Assembly (NCBI GenBank): GCA_964057225.1
Contig: OZ059898.1
Coordinates: 8,804,001 to 8,868,000, forward strand
Origin: Auanema rhodensis
Lineage: Eukaryota; Nematoda; Chromadorea; Rhabditida; Rhabditidae
Direction: 5' to 3'
DNA: 64,000 nucleotides
In this document: positions 35,015-47,532 of the stretch, one piece after another
How the letters are laid out: every line of letters begins with the position of its first letter
Position numbering within the stretch: position 1 is the stretch's first letter
Translations under genes and position numbers: made by a program
Notes under the pieces: model-generated
Seen by the model: the letters and a program-made list of their open reading frames with translations, nothing else
What the model was told of the DNA's origin: nothing
Database searches by the model: none

Positions 35015-38000
35015 TTATCTTCTTGACTTTCGACGTTCAAATCCATATAGAATCGGGTTTAAAACAGAATTAACCACTATCAGATCTTCTAAAAAGTTCC
35101 CACCATAGTCTGATAACGAGTTAAAAGCTGTTTCATCAATAAATCTAAAAAAAATAAAAATCAATATTAATTTAATATAAATAAATAATAATAATAAATA
35201 AATCAAATCCCTCTAATAGATCAGGTTTGAATTATTTCTTTTGATTTAACACTGATGACTAAATACAGAATGTAGTTTGAAATATTTTTCTAATCCACAA
35301 AGCCCATTAAGCCGATAGCTTCGTACGGGGCTTTACCTTAAGATTGGTATCAAACTAATAATTTTAATTTGGACTGTTCTGTTAAAACTAAAGACTTTCA
35401 TGTATTCTAAACCACTTGATGTAAAGTTTTCATATAATCTATTATATAATGAACTCTCTACTTTGAGCTCTGATTCATTCATTGCTCAAAACATTTTTTC
35501 TTTAGATTTTCGCACAAATCTTATAATTAGAAAAAAAAAAACTTCATACATGTATGTATATGTAAATAATTAAAAATATACATAACTAGACTATTTATTA
35601 TATTAGATAGAAGGGTTGTGTATATGAAATGTTGTTTTCATTTGAATATTGGTTTGACGTGATTTTCACGTAAATTTCATATTCCTATTTCTCATTTTCA
35701 CATATGGGTGTAGTCATTGAACGGTTGCGATTTATTATCTCATACATATATATATATATGAAATTCATATACATATATATATGTATATATTATTTTCTTA
35801 GAAATATGGTTTTTTTATTTTATAAAAATGAATATAGAATAGTATTCATTAACTATATATATATTTTTTTTTATTATGGTTAAATAGTGAGAAACAACAA
35901 CTAACCTTAATGTAGCTAACGCATTATATGGTAACCAAAGTGCTATATGAGCTGCAATAACAGCCATTGCACTTCGAAATACTCGTGATCGTAATTGGCG
36001 ACGCCATGTAGGTAAACTACGACATCGATGAAGTCCTATAAAGAAGCCATTATCACTGTTACGTCATTTAAGAAAAAAAAAAGTTCGTATGTAGGATAAA
36101 CTAGGTTTAGAGATTAAAACATTTAATCCATCTATAGATAAATTAAAATATTTGAAGTATTTTCAGCTTTTTTTTTCGCAAATTAAGATTATACGTAATT
36201 ATTGAATGTATGTAGTTTAATATATTAGAGTTTAGTTTCATATTAGAATTATCTATATGAATATTTAATCATTTTGAGTACAGTATACCAGTTGAATATT
36301 TTTTTTTTTGTCTTCTATACTCAAATATTTTATTTAAATGCATTTACACATAGATTTTCATATCTATATAATATATAAAAAAAGAAATTCTTTATATTTT
36401 ATTTCTTTTATGTTATCAGAAAAAAAAGAATATCCAATGTCTTTGTAGGATATTTTGTTCTAAATCTTATGAGATCATTTAACTATGTGATTTGATGAAA
36501 GTCAGCATAGTTTATTTTAACTTTATTGTTACTATTCTAAATATAATTAGGAAACCTAACAATGTTTGGTAACAAAAAAAAATTTCTTTTTTTTTTTGTG
36601 GGCGTTGAATATCAACAAAGCGTAACATCATGCATACATATACTATGTATATATCTCTTTATATATATAACTATATGCATATAGTTAGTTATATATATAT
36701 ATGTATAAGTTAACTAATATATATACATAGTTAACAGAATGTCATTAACTTTTATATAATCATATTCGGAATGATATTTTATATTTCAAAAATGAAAAAA
36801 AGCAATCAGGTAATAAGAATAAGAAGTGAAATTAAAGTCAATTTTATTATATTTTACTATAAGTTGCTTTTGAATTATCCATATGTATACATGTGTATGC
36901 GTGATAATTTTAAAGAAAAAAATTACTTTACATACCTTGTCCATGAGTTGGATTAGATTTCTTATAATCCGAATATTCTGCTGATGATGCAACAATAGAC
37001 TGAAATGCTGACCATTTATTCTTTTTTTTTAATTTTCCTGAAGGTGATAACATCACGTCCTGTGATGATGAATTTTCGGTTCTATAAAATAAGAAAATGA
37101 ATGATATTTCGAAAAATTTAAAGAAGCAACTTACCGATGTTCATAATCATTACTTCGAATAACACGAACAGCTTCTTTTGTTCGAATTGTATAATGAATA
37201 AGTTTAAATATAATTAACATATAACATATAGCTATAATGAAGACCGGTAACCAGAAGACATTGGCTTGATGAAATGCTTCATATGTCATTGCTAATGTTT
37301 CATGATCAACACCAAAATATACAGATTCATTGCTGTTATCATACTGCAAATTTGTATTTTATTAAGTTATAGTAATATTTTGAATTTTATATTTTACGAT
37401 GTTTCACAAAAACTCTTTTGTATTTGATTGAATCATCAAGCACAAGCATGCATCTCGTTGAAATTCAATTTTGATAATATTCTAATAATTCTTGGAAGGG
37501 AACACACGGAAGAAAATTTCGTTTTCAAATTCACAACCTAATTTGCTTTTAAAAGAGAAAAGGAAAAATTTTCAAAACTTCCATTTTAAATTTTGTAAAA
37601 CGAACTTTAACGGACATCAAGATACTAAATGTTCTTATTATTTGCAAATGTTTCTTCTTTAAAAAGTCAACATGCAAACATTTTCAAGAATTAAAGATCG
37701 TTCATATAAATTTCAACTGACCGACAGAATGTTAACACATTGATGCCAGTCATCTCTTATTTCTACGCTTCTCCATAATATTGCTTGAGGAATGCTACAC
37801 AACGCAGCTAATGTCCATGCTGTACAAAGCATCAGACGTACTCTTCGCACGGAAGTAGCTCCTGCAAAACCAAACTTTCTCATTAGTTTCTATTCTATTT
37901 CACATGAGAAGATGCTCCAAGATCAAACTACGTTTGCTTTTTTTCATTTCAACTCTCATCATATATTCTTCATTGAAATTCAAAGGAAGTAAATTGTTCA

Positions 38001-38813
38001 AAATAAGCTTTACCTTGCAAATGTCTTGTATAGACAACTTTAAGACGATCTAATGCTATGGCAACTATGATATTAGAATGAGCGTAAAAACCAAATACAG
38101 AGAAGAATTGATACAAACGACATCCTATATCCCCGAGTCTCCATCTATAGGTGATTAACCATACAATCTATATACTATATAATTATTCATTAATATATAA
38201 TAAAAATACCTTTCCTAAAGAATAAAAACATAAAATAAAGAAATCACTTATACATAAATTCAATTTGAATAATGTAAAAGAATTTAACTGATATGGTCCA
38301 GTAGAAAAACTTGTACGAACTGTTGGTTGTCTGAAAATAAGGTGATTTCATTTCTTATTCTTTTCTTTTTCTACTTTCGACTTATGTCTATAAAAATAGT
38401 ATTTGAGTGGAATATTTATAAACCAAAAAAGGAAAACGTTTTAGACATTTTTGGATCAATCCATCAGCGTTGAAGCATACTCGGAAAAATAAAAAATTGT
38501 TTACAGCAGTAAAAAACTATTGACCTCACAACTGATTTTTTAAAGTTTTCATTCAAGCTTTAATTAATATAAATATATTTCTCTTTGAAATTTTTCTATT
38601 TTTTTATGTTTTTAATGTAAAACATTTAATATTATGGAAACTTCTACTATAAGTTTATATAAAAATAAACAAAAACCAAACAAACCTTGAACTTGTAAGA
38701 ATTTGAGTTAATAATATAACATTCAAAACAACAGCAACTGCTGTCATAATAGATAGAAATACAACTTCAAAATCATCTACATTTCGACGTGTAGGTATGA
38801 ACTCTGAATTCAT
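35015..38813 (-). CDS. GnRH/AKH-receptor-like GPCR A
   Basis: Eight exons (38686-38813, 38210-38330, 38014-38167, 37722-37861, 37135-37343, 36936-37081, 35906-36035, 35015-35144) splice in frame to 385 residues. The extracellular N-terminus is very short. TM2 has LNLCISDFFILCFYSLGK with Asp2.50. The first loop and TM3 read WLITYRWRLGDIGCRLYQFF, with the conserved disulfide Cys. DRL replaces DRY. TM4 ends SIPQAILWR. Loop 2 has a Cys (WHQCVN). TM6 has LWLPYNAL and TM7 has NPILYGF. This pattern (GD..CR, SIPQ, W-x-PY) is that of the GnRH/AKH/corazonin/vasopressin receptor branch, which nematodes have expanded. The receptor ends only about nine residues after TM7. It lies inside the inferred macroglobulin intron, antisense, and has a relative at 45302. 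The peptide ligand is unknown. Confidence 0.82.
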
Positions 38814-39044
38814 CGACGAAATATCCAGCTCGTCCGATTGTGTCAGAACTTTCGTCTGTCGAATGTTCTGTGTGAGAAATTGTTTTCAAATGTCACAATT
38901 ATTTTTCCTGAAAACGCAAATCAGCAAACTCAGAGATTGTAATTCTGATCGAAACGAAAAAATAACTTAAAATTGAATAAGATAATACATAATGAAAGAA
39001 ATATAAAAAGAAGTCGGAAAGTAATGCTTTTGCTGATCATAAGT

Positions 39045-39047
<3 letters not shown>

Positions 39048-39105
<58 letters not shown>

Positions 39106-39126
39106 AAGAGAGAGAAGGGGGGGGGG
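39048..39126. repeat. (GA)n microsatellite ending in a G10 tract
   Basis: About 69 bp of nearly pure GA repeat (a few AA interruptions), followed immediately by ten G residues (39117-39126). It lies about 235 bp upstream of the start codon of receptor A. Confidence 0.92.
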
Positions 39127-40892
39127 TTGGAAGAATACCATAAAGAGAGAAGAAGACAAGAGTAGAAGATAGATGAAGCCAGAAGCGAATATGGAGTGAA
39201 TAAATTAGTTAGTACATCATATAAAGAACCTATCAAGACAAATAACGAAATAGAAAAGAACGTTATTGTCTAAGCATTAAAATAAAAAATCATAAAATAA
39301 TGAGAGAAATATAAGTATTTAAAAGAAAAAAAAGAAAGAAAAGTATTATATTTCATGGTTTAAATTAATTTTAAACATTTTACATTTATTTAATGAACTG
39401 ATCAAATTAGATTATTTCTCACACAATTTTACTCTGAATTAACTCTATTTCCTCACCTCCTCACTCTTAACCAACCTCTCTTGTTCACTTCTCTCACTCT
39501 CCATTCATACATTCGTTCACCATTTTATCCCTCATCTGCTTTTTCAAACAAAAATGAGTTATTTTCTGTTACCCTCCTAAATACCAAACAGAGAGTCAAT
39601 TTCATCTATTACTTATAAGATTACAAAGACTTTTTTAAATGAATTTTCATAGTGGGTAGTAGTTTAATGAATACAAATAAAAGATTAATATAAATAAATA
39701 TATATATTCATTGAATATTGAATGAAAACTTTAGAAAAAACTTGTATATACATGTATATACAGTTATTTTAGATGTTAAATGGAGATTAAAATTAAATAA
39801 AATGAAATAAAAACATCAAGTTGTAGACTATAATAAGTAGAGTAAGTTCAGCATTTTTTTCTCCTACTGCTATGTCTTCAAAAACAAATATTTTAATCAA
39901 AAAAACATGGATATTCAACCGAATTGATAAGTCAATGCAACTTGAAATAACAAATCGCTCACGCTATTCACGTGAATTACTTCAAGCTTGAATCGCTAGG
40001 ATGAAAAAAAAACTAAAATTCCTGCGTAAGTGAAAGTGCGTGGAATTTGAAACTGAAGAATAAAATCAATTTGAATTCTTCTTTTTTTTTCTGTCAATGA
40101 TGCTTCTAATAGAAGTATTTGAAAGTTTAATGTTGAGCTAGAAATCAGTTAACTATATGCATAAGGGGCTAGAGGAAGTAACAGGCTTTTACTTTAAGAA
40201 TTTGAAAGGCTAAGTATATGAAAATCATAGATATATTTGAATGAGATGGGCGGAGACTAACGCATAAGCTTCCGGAAAAGCTTAAAGATTACCTTCTAGA
40301 CTACAGCAACATGTACATTTAACTTTGAAAACTAAATTTTCTTACAAAAGTTTAATTCCAAATATTGAAAGTAATTTGGTCTTTACAATGAATATAAGCA
40401 CGTGGTGCTAGGGTTCAACTAGGACTAAGCCAACAATTTGTTTTGAATATCAAATAATAAAAGTGAATATAAAAGTATAATTTATATAATTGGTTTAAAG
40501 TTTATAATGAAATAATTATATACATGAATACGTATATATATATTGACTATTTTTTTATTATAAACAATTAATTGATGCTTATTATTAGAGAATTCTATTG
40601 AACATCCTCACAAACTATTTCTTTTTTCTTTTTTTTTTAATATTTAAACTTTCACTAAACATATATTTATATTCATATAATTAACTATATATGAATATAA
40701 ATATATTGATATTAATTATTATTAATAAATTTACAAATATTTTTGTTGGCTTATCAAAATATTTCTGATCGTAATTCCCCCTATGTAATTTCATTTTGTT
40801 TTTTTAAACAAAATCTGAAAACTACAACCCTGTTTAACAGATATTCATGATCCTACTGATATTCTTAGCCTATGACTCTTTATTGCCAGAAT

Positions 40893-40895
<3 letters not shown>

Positions 40896-40972
<77 letters not shown>
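40896..40972. repeat. (CT)n microsatellite
   Basis: About 38 perfect CT units, followed by an AT-only run. Confidence 0.95.
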
Positions 40973-40974
<2 letters not shown>

Positions 40975-43486
40975 TTATATATATATATATTTATCTCTCC
41001 TACCCTTTCTATCTTTTTCTTTCTTTCTCTATATTTTAATCCAATACACCACGATCTCATACGAATTAAACGAAAACTAACTGAAAAGACAATATAGTGA
41101 CGAATGGACTTACGTATAAGCTATACATATATGTATATGTATGCTTTCAGTGCATGTACATATTAGCATTTGAAATGAATAAAACAATTCAAAAACAATT
41201 AGTTAACGATTAAATTATATAATAAATATAAATTAATATATTTCTTTAATTATTTTGAAAAAAATATAAATATAAGTTTTTTTATATATATATATATATA
41301 TATTATATATTAATTATACATACATATAGATATATATATTTTATAGAATTTAAACTATGAACTTTTCATAAAGTTTGATGTTTTCTTCATGTTTCAATGA
41401 CCTAATGTTTATTTCAAATATATTATAATAATATATAATATATGAGAAAAAAGTCAGAAACATAAATATCAAAACTGACAGAAAGACAATGTTCTTTGCA
41501 TTATCAAGACATCTACATGATAATTTGCTTTCCGATAAAATGGCTTAACTAACATTCACCTCTTTGTCAAAACATTAACAATCAATTAATTTAGTGAGGA
41601 ATATACTTAATTTGTCCTTTTTTTTGCAACTTTTTAAACAAAAAATCTGCAAGAAAACAAAATTTGGAATATGAAGTTTATGAAGCATGTAGTTCCAATA
41701 TTGTATTTTTTTAATAGATTGGTGATGCTTTGCACGAAACTTTTTGAACTTTCAACAATGAATAGAAAAAAGAATAATTTTTCTTTGCAATGATTCAGTT
41801 TTGTTTCCTTTTCGTTTTCTTTTTTTCCTGTTTCTTTTGAAAAAATTAAGAGTTGTGGTGTGAATCTTCATTTACATCTGGCATCATTTAATTGGTTCGC
41901 AGAAATTCTTCCTGATCTCATGTCAAAAAAGAAGATTTCCCTCAATTTTAAATATATTTAATTTGAATTTGAATAAAATATAAAAAATAATTTCAATGAC
42001 TAAAAATTATTTTAAAAAAAGTAAAAAGAAAGAGGAGAAAATTGAACTACATATTGAACTAAACTATATAGAAATTAGATGTTCTTATAGAACTTCAAAC
42101 AGTGTATTTCATTATATTATATTAAATATTGATAATGCGTCAGCTAGTAAAAGATGAAAAGAGACGAAAAGAAAAAGAAAACTAAAAGCCATTTACCAGA
42201 AAAAAAAATATGAAAATGAAACATCAGAATGGTGAGAAAGAAAGATGAAAATATAGACAAAAGGCTTCAAAGTTGGGAAGTTTCAATGACGTCTTATATT
42301 CAGAAGATTTTTTTAATTCTGATCTGGATGATTTAATAAAATTAAATTTGATGGAATAAAACCGTTTGTCCGAAAAATCAAAGCAGGAATTAGAAAGAGG
42401 ATTTGGAGATATCATTTGAAAACGTAGGATTATACTAGAAAAACACATCGTTTGTTGCTTGAAAAACGGATTTAATATGACCAACTCATATTACAATATA
42501 CATATATTTGTGCTTTTTTTCCAACTTTAGATAAGAATTGTAACATTTTTCGGAAGGGGAAAACGTTGAAATGATGAAGTTTCATTGTAATATTTCGCTA
42601 ATTTCAATGTTTTTTGGATTGGATATTATGATTTAACAGTACAACAATCTGTTTAAACGTATATAAACTTTTGTCATTTTGCCAACTAAAACGAAATATA
42701 AGTTCAACTAATAACTCTTTTATAAAATATTTGAATAAAAATTAAAAATTAAGCTTTATTTCATGTTTAAACTTTGATAATAGTTTTAGCATTTGAAATA
42801 GAAAATGAGATAGAAAAAGAGAAAAATATATAAATTATATGAATATAAGAATAATATAACTTATTTCATACTTCTTACTACTAATATTATACATATAATA
42901 TACATACATATGAGAATATAGAAGAAGAAGTTTCCAAACATTCACTCAAAGATATTTTTCCGTTTTTTGACGAATATTTAGAAATTTTATTACTTGAATA
43001 ATAGAAAAAATACGAACGAATTTGCTTAGTTTATCAAAATTTGTCTTTGTGAATAAGGAAAAAAGTTTTTTAATCTTCAGAAAAGAGAATTGTGTTGTAA
43101 GTGTAGTTCTAGGTTTTTCATAATAACTATTATAATTTAATAAAAAAACTAAAAAAAAAAATATATATATATAGAATAATATATTATATATAAAATAAAT
43201 ACATATGTATACATATACTATATGATATAATTAAATAAAGGAAGATTTTTGGAAAATCTTGTTTCCCAGTATATAGATGTATTTTCTATATATTTTGAAT
43301 ATATCTATTGTATTAGAATATATATAAAATATTTTAGAAATATTTAATAATATATAAGAATTCTTAGAAGTTTTTTTATTGTTAAAATCATTCATTTATC
43401 CGATTTATAACTATAATCTTATCCGAATTAATATTTTAACAAATTCATGTGATATTTAAAGTGATTCATGATCCATAATTTGACTT

Positions 43487-43496
43487 GGGGGGGGGG
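43487..43496. repeat. G10 homopolymer tract
   Basis: Ten consecutive G residues in otherwise very AT-rich DNA. Confidence 0.95.
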
Positions 43497-45301
43497 AATT
43501 AGATTTTGAGCTACTTTTGCTTTAATTTCATCACTATCATCTGACTTTTTCTTTGTCGTCATCATCAGCATATGTATGTATATCCGTGTTATAATACTTT
43601 ATCTTTTTTTTTTTACTTTATTTTGTTATATACATATGAGGTTTAGGTTTATATAAGGTTTATAAACATTGAAGAATACGAGAAAGGTTGGAACATTTTC
43701 CCAAAACCACGAAAAACATGTTAAACTTTGAAACGAAACTCATATCATACGGATAATTCACTTTTGAATGTTTTTTTGAATTGCTTACTCATTCATTTTT
43801 CTGAGCTTTTAGCCCATCTCCTTCTTAATCTTAGTAAAAAAATATTCTCTCAATAAACAATAGGATAAATAGAAAAATATTTTTTTGTTGTAGTAAGATT
43901 AATAATAACTTTTATTTTTTAAAACTATGATAATGAAAATATGATCATTACTTTTAATTTGTATAAATTAGTATAAATAACTGTTTCTTATTTACTAATT
44001 TAAACATAATTTTTAAGTTATCAAATTATTTTCAATAGTTTATAATTCATTCTAAAGTTAAGTAAAAGCAAATTAATTATTTTTTTAACAAATTAAATAT
44101 TATTTTGTTTTTCTTGAAAAAAAAATTTTTATAATGTGACGAAGATGAAAATAAAAGATTTAACATCAAAGAACTTGATAGTCGTCTTTTAAGAATCTGA
44201 AATTGTTCATCTGTTTATGCTTCTATGCCAAATTATAACTTTTTTTTTTCATAAACCATTCTTTGAAAATATAATTAAATTTGATTCAAAAAGACCCACA
44301 GTTTGCAATAATTATATTAAAGATCCATGTAGTTGATACCTTATTCAGTTTTTTTTAAATTTTTATTATATATGAACACACATGATTTTATAAATTCATA
44401 TATATATATATAGTATATAGTATATATCAAATCTATAGATGTGAATGAATAAAAGAATCTAATTGATGTTGGTTTCACAATAATTTTAAATTTAACTATG
44501 TGTTTAAGATATTTTCATCAATGTAATTGGCTAAATCATAATTTTTTCGTCATTTGAACGATGACGAAAAGGAAAAAATTATAATTGATAGTATATTAGT
44601 ATCTAATAATATATTATGACATATATATTTTGTAAATATATATATATACATATATATAATATTATATTTATGTATATACATATATGTATATATCATACTT
44701 TAATAATGAAAATCAAATAAGATAACTTAGAATTAAAGTTATTTTGTTTTAATTTTCAAAATAATATTGAAATGCTGAATATTTCTTGTATGGAAGTTTT
44801 CAATTTCAAAATATTCACCTTTAAAATAGAAATATTCCAACAAATATTTTTGGCTATTTATATATATTTGTATGTATATTTATGAATTATATAATATTTT
44901 GATAATTATTTATTAAAGAAAAATAAAAAAAAAAGAAACAATTACATAGCAATCACATAACAATTTGTTGATTTATTAAGGACTGAAATTTGTATTTCTA
45001 AGACTTGGTCAAGCCGCCTGGTGCAATGACAAAGTTTTAAAAATATAAAAATAAATTTTTGATTTTTTTGATTTTTATGCCAATTCGTCTACAAACCCTG
45101 ATCAAAAATGTTCAATTTTACAAAAAAAAAAACAGAAAAATTGATAGAAAAACAGGATAAAGCCAGATGAAATAAGACGAAAATATGTATTTTACCCGTA
45201 TATATATATGTTGGTAGTAAAACAAACATTTTAGATTAATAATACAAAAAGAAAAAAAATCAGATCTATATTGAATATATTTTGCATATTTATGATAAAT
45301 T

Positions 45302-47532
45302 TTACTTAACAAATCCGTATAAGAATGGATTAATTAATGTAATTAAAAACTGCATATCTTTGAAGACGTTCGCATGAACACTCAGATCTCTGAAAATAAA
45401 AAGTTTTTCTTTGTTTCTTGGTTAAGAATATGCTTTCAAGAAAATTGTTTATACGTACCTATATAATTGCTCGTTGATATAATTCATTAAACCTAAAGCA
45501 TTATATGGGAACCAAAACAGCAAATGTGTTACGACAACTAGCAATGTTGTTCGAAATATTTTGTTTCTCATCTGTTTTCTCCAGCCAGGTCTAATTGGTG
45601 TATAAGCTGTTGCTGAAAACAAAATATTAATTATAATTATAGATGTTGAAAACTATATGAGAACTATATTTTATTTTATTGTTTTACCTGAAGTGCTTTG
45701 AAATTGTACGATGGGAACTCTTGGTGAAGAGCATGACGTCGTATTAGCTGGTCTACGTACTTTTTCGAGAGCAAACTAAAAAGAAAATATTTTATCATGT
45801 ATATCTGGACAATCTTTCTATTTTTTGCAGAATTATATTTAGATATTTCTTTCAAATATTATAAAAATAAAAATAAAAAAATATATATATACGAATTCAA
45901 AATAAATAAAAGAAAAATATAAAACTAAAAATTAATTTTTTTCTTATATCAATATTTTTCTTTTTTTTCTTTTTTTCCTCAAAACTTCAACGTTGAAGAA
46001 AAATTACTTCTTTTCAAGTAAAAAAACAATAGAAATTACTTTTTTGATAGACATTCGAATAGAAGTCCTTGTAGTAACTGTATCTCCATCTTCTGAAAAT
46101 TATTTTATTTATCTTTTATTATAAATATTAAAATATTTTATTGGTATTATGAGATTATGCGCATATACATGTATGTACATACCTGTGATCTGTTCGGAGT
46201 TGATACATGGTTCTCGTGCAGTTTCCTGAAAGAATAAGTTTGATTCAATTAAAGTATTTCGTCAACATTTAAATTTGTTCAAAGTAAAAACGTAAAAAGT
46301 TGATGAAAATATAAGAAATTCATATACAATACCTGGCCATTCACTCTTCCAACAGCATAAAGTCCCAATTTCATTGCAATTATAACATAACATATAAGAA
46401 GAACAATCATTGGACCCCAAAATACTGTAAGCTAAAAAACCAAAATATGATGTCATAATAAGAATATTTGTTAATTAAATTAATAATATAAATTATTATT
46501 ATTATATTTATATATTATTTCGTTAACAAACTAACCAAGTGTGAAATGTTATAGAAATCTTTTGATCCATCTAATGACAGCAATGCTGATTCTAACTGAG
46601 TACCTGTTACTCTAAACAAAATTTTTTTTATTATTTATAATAAAAATATAAAAATCATTTGCTTACTCATGTATTTGCCATACATCTGTGCATTGATACC
46701 ATCCCTCTGGATTTTCAGGAGCCAAGTTGAATGTATCAAAAACAAAAAATTGTGGTAATGCACAGAGAGCTCCCATAACCCAAGCTATTGAAGTCATTAG
46801 AGTAACAGGATTAATCTGAAAAAATGGAGCAAAATCAAGAAAAAAACAAAGTATTTAATGTATTAAAACATTCTAATTATAACATTATTATAAAAATTAA
46901 AATATACCCGTTTATATGATCTATATGGCTTATGTGCTGTCATAACATTCTTTAGTCGATCAACAGCAATACAAACGACTATATTCGATGATACATATAA
47001 GGAGCAGATTGAAAGATATTGATATAACCTTAAATAGAAATTCTATTTTATCAAAGAAACTTTTTTTTTGAACGAACGAACCGACACGCAATAGATCCAA
47101 ATGCCCAACGATATGTATAAAGCCATACTAGTTTACCACCAGCTAATGTTAAAAGAAAAATATCAGAAATATTCAGATTTATTTTCAAAATTAAGAATCC
47201 TCCCTAAAATTAAAATAATTAAAATTTGAATGTTTTATAACAATTTCTAAAATATTAAAATCTTGTTAAGGGGATGAAGGTAATTATTTCTTTTTACATC
47301 GACTTCGCCCTTAGCTATTGAAAAAGAAGGTGAAATATGCATTTAAACTTACTTTAACAGAATCTTTTTGAGTTCTTGGCAATTCTTTTAACAGTTTAAC
47401 TAGAATATATATATTTGATGGTAATCCAATTAGTATAATAAAGAATAATGCTGCCATTTCAATATAGTCTCCAAGTAAAACAGTAGGAACCATCACTGTT
47501 GTGAGAGTTGTAGAATTTGGTTCCATATCCAT
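45302..47532 (-). CDS. GnRH/AKH-receptor-like GPCR B
   Basis: About eleven exons give roughly 389 residues; exon edges are approximate except the ends. The N-terminus (MDMEPNSTTL) has a glycosylation site. TM1 is AALFFIILIGLPSNIYILV. TM2 and loop 1 read LNISDIFLLTLAGGKLVW and YTYRWAFGSIACR. TM3 ends in AVDRLKNV, again DRL. TM4 ends ALPQFFVF. Loop 2 has WYQC. TM5 is WGPMIVLLICYVII, TM6 has FWFPYNALGLM and TM7 has INPFLYGFVK directly before the stop. It aligns by eye with receptor A (LVWLxTYRWxxGxIxCRLYQ; WxPYNAL; NPxLYGF), so the two are paralogues in the same orientation 6.5 kb apart. ATG 47532 or 47526 could be the start. A possible donor (AA before GTAAAA) overlaps the stop, so a further short tail exon cannot be excluded. 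Confidence 0.78.

Larger units (their letters stand above)
38814..45301. other. Spacer between the two GnRH-receptor-like genes
   Basis: AT-rich DNA with no exon found. It contains the longest (GA)n/G10 and (CT)n tracts of the window (39048-39126 and 40896-40972), a second G10 tract (43487-43496), a bulged inverted repeat around 44538-44590, and a small GC-richer patch near 45002-45035. It includes the likely 5' flank of receptor A. Confidence 0.5.

Noticed and set aside
40847-41080. Open frame made of Ser-Leu repeats
   Set aside because: It is translation of a (CT)n microsatellite. The same applies to similar frames near 3677, 18938, 38967, 52430 and 57220.
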